Source of the DNA: JAFGJQ01 sp964586145
GTDB lineage: Bacteria; Planctomycetota; Phycisphaerae; UBA1845
Direction: 5' to 3'
NCBI GenBank assembly: GCA_964586145.1
Contig: CAZPHH010000026.1
Location: forward strand, 1-53,459
Length of the DNA stretch: 53,459 nucleotides
Positions 50,878-53,459 of this stretch are shown here, one piece after another. Both the position numbers and the translations under genes were made by a program. The notes below the pieces were generated by a model. The model did not search any database and had not been told where the DNA came from. It saw only the letters and a program-made list of their open reading frames with translations. Every line of letters starts with the position of its first letter. Position 1 is the stretch's first letter.

Positions 50878-53160
50878 TCACGGTGCGTAAAACGCCTGCG
50901 CGAACACCGCGAAGTCGGCAAGATCGATATCGTAGTCGCAGTCACAGTCGCCGGCCTCACAGCCGGCGCCGGGCGGGACGTCTGGTCCGTTTATGGCGTT
51001 GAGGAATAACGCAAGGTCCATTATATTCAGCGTACCGTCCCCGTTGCAATCGCCGGGCAGCGGCGGCCCGAAACACACTTCCAGGTATGGCCATTGCTCC
51101 TCACCAGCGTCGCGCGTGCGAAAGCGAGTGATGGGAATGTTGACCGCAGCCCAGTCATTGGGATCCATGATCTGCCAGCCGTAATCGCTTGCCTGTCCAT
51201 TGACAAACGCCTGGACATCGCTCGTGACATCCCACTGCATCCACCCATACTCATTGGGAACCGTGCAGCCGGAAGTCGGGTCTGACACGTAGGAAGGTCT
51301 GCTGTTCCAGGTCACATCGCTCTCATGCCAGTCGTCCGTTACTCTGTGACATGTGAGTTCGCGACCGGCCGGATCGTTGTCCCAGTAGTCATGATAATAG
51401 AGGTGAAGAGTTGCTGCCTTGATCGGCGTAAACTGAGGTATGTCGGAAATGTCAAACCTCATCAATGCATCTCTTTCCCAATCTGACGAAGGGCCGCCGG
51501 CTTTGTTTCTCACATCCATCCGTTCAGCGGAGCCTCGATTGCCGTTGGGCTCCTTCTGACTGACAAACGTGTCATCTGTTGGATGGTACCACTGGCGCCA
51601 TGCAACAGGCTCAGGACAGATGGTGCTCGCGCAATTGCTGCCGGACTGGTAGTCTCCCCAGGGGGCGACACATGTACCCTCCGGCACATCCACACACGAT
51701 CCGTCCTGCAGGCAGCAAGCGCCAATGACACAGGGATTCGGATCGCAAGTCGTACCTGCCCCCAGCCAGAAGCCGTTACCGCCATAGCACTCCCACGCCG
51801 CGTTCTCGGCGCAAACCCCATTCGTGTCACAGCAGGCCCCGATCGGCGGCTGCCAGCAAGTATCGGGGTCACAAGTCGTACCGGCGCCTTGCCACTCACC
51901 CCAGCACTCGCTCGGCGTCGTTTCCGCGCATGAGCCGTCCAGCGCGCAACATGCACCAAAGGGTTGTATGCCCAAACTGTAGTAGTTGCCTCCCGCGATG
52001 GCCGTGAAATCGCCGTTGGGCTCCGGCACGTCGCACTCGCCTTCAGGATTCCACCCCCACGCGACGATCGAGCCATCGAACTTCATACCCAGGCTATGCT
52101 CGCCCCCACCCGCGATGCGGACAAAACCGGCATTGGGCTCCGGCACGTCGCATTCGCCGTTTTCATTACGTCCCCATGCGACGATCGAGCCGTCAGACTT
52201 CAGACCCAGGCTGTGAAACCCGCCCCCCGCCACGGCGACGAAATCGCTGTTCGGACCCGGCACGTCGCATTGGCCGTATCCGTTGAACCCCCATCCCACG
52301 ATCGAGCCATCCGCCTTCAGACCCAAGCTGTGTCTTTCGCCCGCCGCGACGGCGACGAAATCCGCATTGGTTTCCGGCACGTCGCATTCGCCGTATGCAT
52401 TGGACCCCCACGCCATGATCGAGCCGTCGTCCTTCAGGCCCAGACTGTGCGAGTAACCCGCCGCGATGCCGACGAAGACGAAGGGGGGGTCTTCGGGAGC
52501 GGGTTCCGGCACGTCGCAGCAGCCGTCGGTGTTGAACCCCCAGGCCACGATCGAGCCGTCGGACTTCAGCCCCAGGCAATGCTCCGTACCCGTCTCGACG
52601 GCAATGAAATCGCTGTTGGGTTCCGGTACGTTGCATCGATCACCGGCACATCCACCCCACGCCACGATCGAGCCGTCGCCTTTCAGACCCAGCGTGGTGT
52701 CAAAGGTTCCCGCAACGGCGACGAAGTCCACGTTGGGATCCGGCGCATTGCATTGGCCCCACGTGTTGCTCCCCCAACCGACGATCGACCCCTTGGCGGG
52801 CGGCGGACATGATACGTCCCCGCATTCGATGGAATCACCCTGGTACACACCCGACAGGGCAAGGCACCTGTCCTGCGATACCTCGATGCACATCCCACTT
52901 GGCAGACAGCAGGCGCCCGAGCTCCTCTGACCGGCAACTTCCACATCCGCCTCGCTGTCGGCCTTCGACTCCCCCATGTTGGGTGCCGTCGGCGGAAGGA
53001 TCGCAGGAAACACCGCCGCATGCGTTGAAAAAGACAGTAGATCCCCGCTACCCATCGACAGACCGAAACTCCCGGACGCATCGACCACCGGCGCACCGGA
53101 TGCCGACAGCGACAGGACGCCGCAGGCCGCCCACACGACGCCAATCCAACTTCGCCTCAT
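50878..53160 (-). CDS. Secreted RCC1-like propeller / GACC-motif / DNRLRE / dockerin-like protein
   Basis: 760 residues with a signal peptide. Then: one Cys-rich GACC motif (GACCLPSGMC); seven RCC1-like repeats of about 39 residues (SLGLKSDGSIVAWG type), enough for a seven-bladed propeller; three more GACC motifs (GACCALDGSC, GACCDTNGVC, GACCLQDGSC); a DNRLRE-like domain (DDTFVSQKEPNGNRGSAE and WHESDVTWNSRP); and a dockerin-like tail (GDCNGDGTLNIMDLALFLN, DIDLADFAVFAQAF). It is probably extracellular or surface-bound. GAGGAGG is about 6 bases before the ATG at 53160. No partner is evident. An earlier in-frame ATG at 53196 lacks support. Confidence 0.9.
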   Translation of the reverse strand: MRRSWIGVVWAACGVLSLSASGAPVVDASGSFGLSMGSGDLLSFSTHAAVFPAILPPTAPNMGESKADSEADVEVAGQRSSGACCLPSGMCIEVSQDRCLALSGVYQGDSIECGDVSCPPPAKGSIVGWGSNTWGQCNAPDPNVDFVAVAGTFDTTLGLKGDGSIVAWGGCAGDRCNVPEPNSDFIAVETGTEHCLGLKSDGSIVAWGFNTDGCCDVPEPAPEDPPFVFVGIAAGYSHSLGLKDDGSIMAWGSNAYGECDVPETNADFVAVAAGERHSLGLKADGSIVGWGFNGYGQCDVPGPNSDFVAVAGGGFHSLGLKSDGSIVAWGRNENGECDVPEPNAGFVRIAGGGEHSLGMKFDGSIVAWGWNPEGECDVPEPNGDFTAIAGGNYYSLGIQPFGACCALDGSCAETTPSECWGEWQGAGTTCDPDTCWQPPIGACCDTNGVCAENAAWECYGGNGFWLGAGTTCDPNPCVIGACCLQDGSCVDVPEGTCVAPWGDYQSGSNCASTICPEPVAWRQWYHPTDDTFVSQKEPNGNRGSAERMDVRNKAGGPSSDWERDALMRFDISDIPQFTPIKAATLHLYYHDYWDNDPAGRELTCHRVTDDWHESDVTWNSRPSYVSDPTSGCTVPNEYGWMQWDVTSDVQAFVNGQASDYGWQIMDPNDWAAVNIPITRFRTRDAGEEQWPYLEVCFGPPLPGDCNGDGTLNIMDLALFLNAINGPDVPPGAGCEAGDCDCDYDIDLADFAVFAQAFYAP
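51957..52791 (-). repeat. Seven tandem RCC1-like repeats (about 117 bp each)
   Basis: Inside the propeller gene, seven copies of a unit of about 39 codons run head to tail, each with GSIVAWG, a C(D/N)VPEPN core and a SLGLK end. The third copy is about five codons longer. The copies are similar at the DNA level, so unequal recombination or slippage could change copy number. Confidence 0.85.
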
Positions 53161-53459
53161 GGGATACCTCCTCGGCACACTCGAGAAACAAGGCAAGCTT
53201 CCACTTGTCGACCATCAAAGTGGGTCGCTGCGCATCACCGACGACGCCTGATTATCGCGGAGAGCGGATCGACCAGGACGCCGACTGATGACTACATCAG
53301 CGTCTGAGAAGCCAACTCCCATATGCTACAGAGCGGATGCCGTCGGTTCAAGAGAGATTGCCCCAATACGGTGCTGCTTTAAGGGGGAACTGTAAACTAC
53401 ATGGCACCCGGTCTCACGCAGTCTGCTGCTGCCATCCTACGCTTGGCTCACGGAGGTCC
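53161..53459. other. Upstream region of propeller gene to window end
   Basis: About 300 bases without a gene on either strand. On the minus strand, GATAAT (53251-53256) could be a -10 element for the propeller gene, but no good -35 accompanies it. The last bases look like the approach to a plus-strand gene (see next entry). Confidence 0.45.
53452..53456 (+). promoter_or_regulatory. Possible ribosome binding site of a gene starting beyond the window
   Basis: The window ends in cacggaggtcc. GGAGG at this spot is an excellent Shine-Dalgarno sequence, so a plus-strand gene may begin within a few bases outside. This cannot be confirmed from the window. Confidence 0.35.

Noticed and set aside
51957..52791. 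Tandem repeats as an assembly artefact
   Set aside because: The seven copies differ at many positions and keep the reading frame, as expected for real propeller blades.

Overview
The window is a GC-rich bacterial chromosome segment. It most resembles the Planctomycetota, probably a Phycisphaerae-type lineage. The pointers are dockerin-like DxDxDG tails on secreted proteins, a PknB-type kinase with TPRs, a FlgI-like/HEAT lipoprotein, GACC-type Cys-rich motifs beside RCC1-like repeats, short or single-gene transcription units, and REP-like palindromes. This is inferred from protein style; there is no rRNA or ribosomal protein to settle it. I find 45 protein genes, one tRNA and no CRISPR, prophage or insertion sequence.

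Layout. 1-1507 has no credible gene, only a REP-like hairpin and a possible dispersed repeat. 1508-10681 (minus) holds an EF-P variant, a membrane protein, a FlgI-like lipoprotein, a receiver/GGDEF/HD-GYP protein, an HNH nuclease, a ClC transporter and thioredoxin reductase. 10788-14502 is a divergent pair of secreted proteases, a subtilase and a gluzincin, both lipoproteins. Then come tRNA-Ala(CGC), a YjfB-like protein, NamZ-type exo-muramidase and a LOG-family protein. 17634-21268 carries two overlapping dynamin-like membrane GTPases, divergent from a single-domain response regulator. 21866-26375 is a minus-strand block with a D12-class adenine methyltransferase and envelope genes (mreD, HEAT lipoprotein, lnt).

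26780-30232 encodes a MacA/MacB-type export system. It is followed by a 2-hydroxyacid dehydrogenase, a coiled 11-mer-repeat lipoprotein, a UbiA-family phosphoribosyltransferase-like enzyme, a DUF362 protein and an SMR/EamA-like small transporter. At 35099-36741 a PutP-type sodium symporter is preceded by a 34-codon membrane ORF that overlaps it by ATGA and sits right behind a well-formed promoter. 36960-41572 is a tightly coupled hydrogenase-maturation operon, hypF'-C-D-E-A-B, in which HypF keeps only its C-terminal Kae1-like domain; no hydrogenase structural gene is present.

The rest holds a secreted EEP-fold enzyme with a dockerin-like tail, a DUF4432 sugar-epimerase-like protein, a Ser/Thr kinase, a gamma-carbonic-anhydrase-like protein, uroporphyrinogen-III synthase, a DUF4838 secreted protein, and a large secreted protein with a seven-repeat RCC1-like propeller, four GACC motifs, a DNRLRE-like domain and a dockerin-like tail. 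The most notable items are the 34-codon ORF with its promoter, the domain-truncated HypF in an otherwise complete hyp operon, and the tandem GTPases of which one has a degenerate G4 motif.
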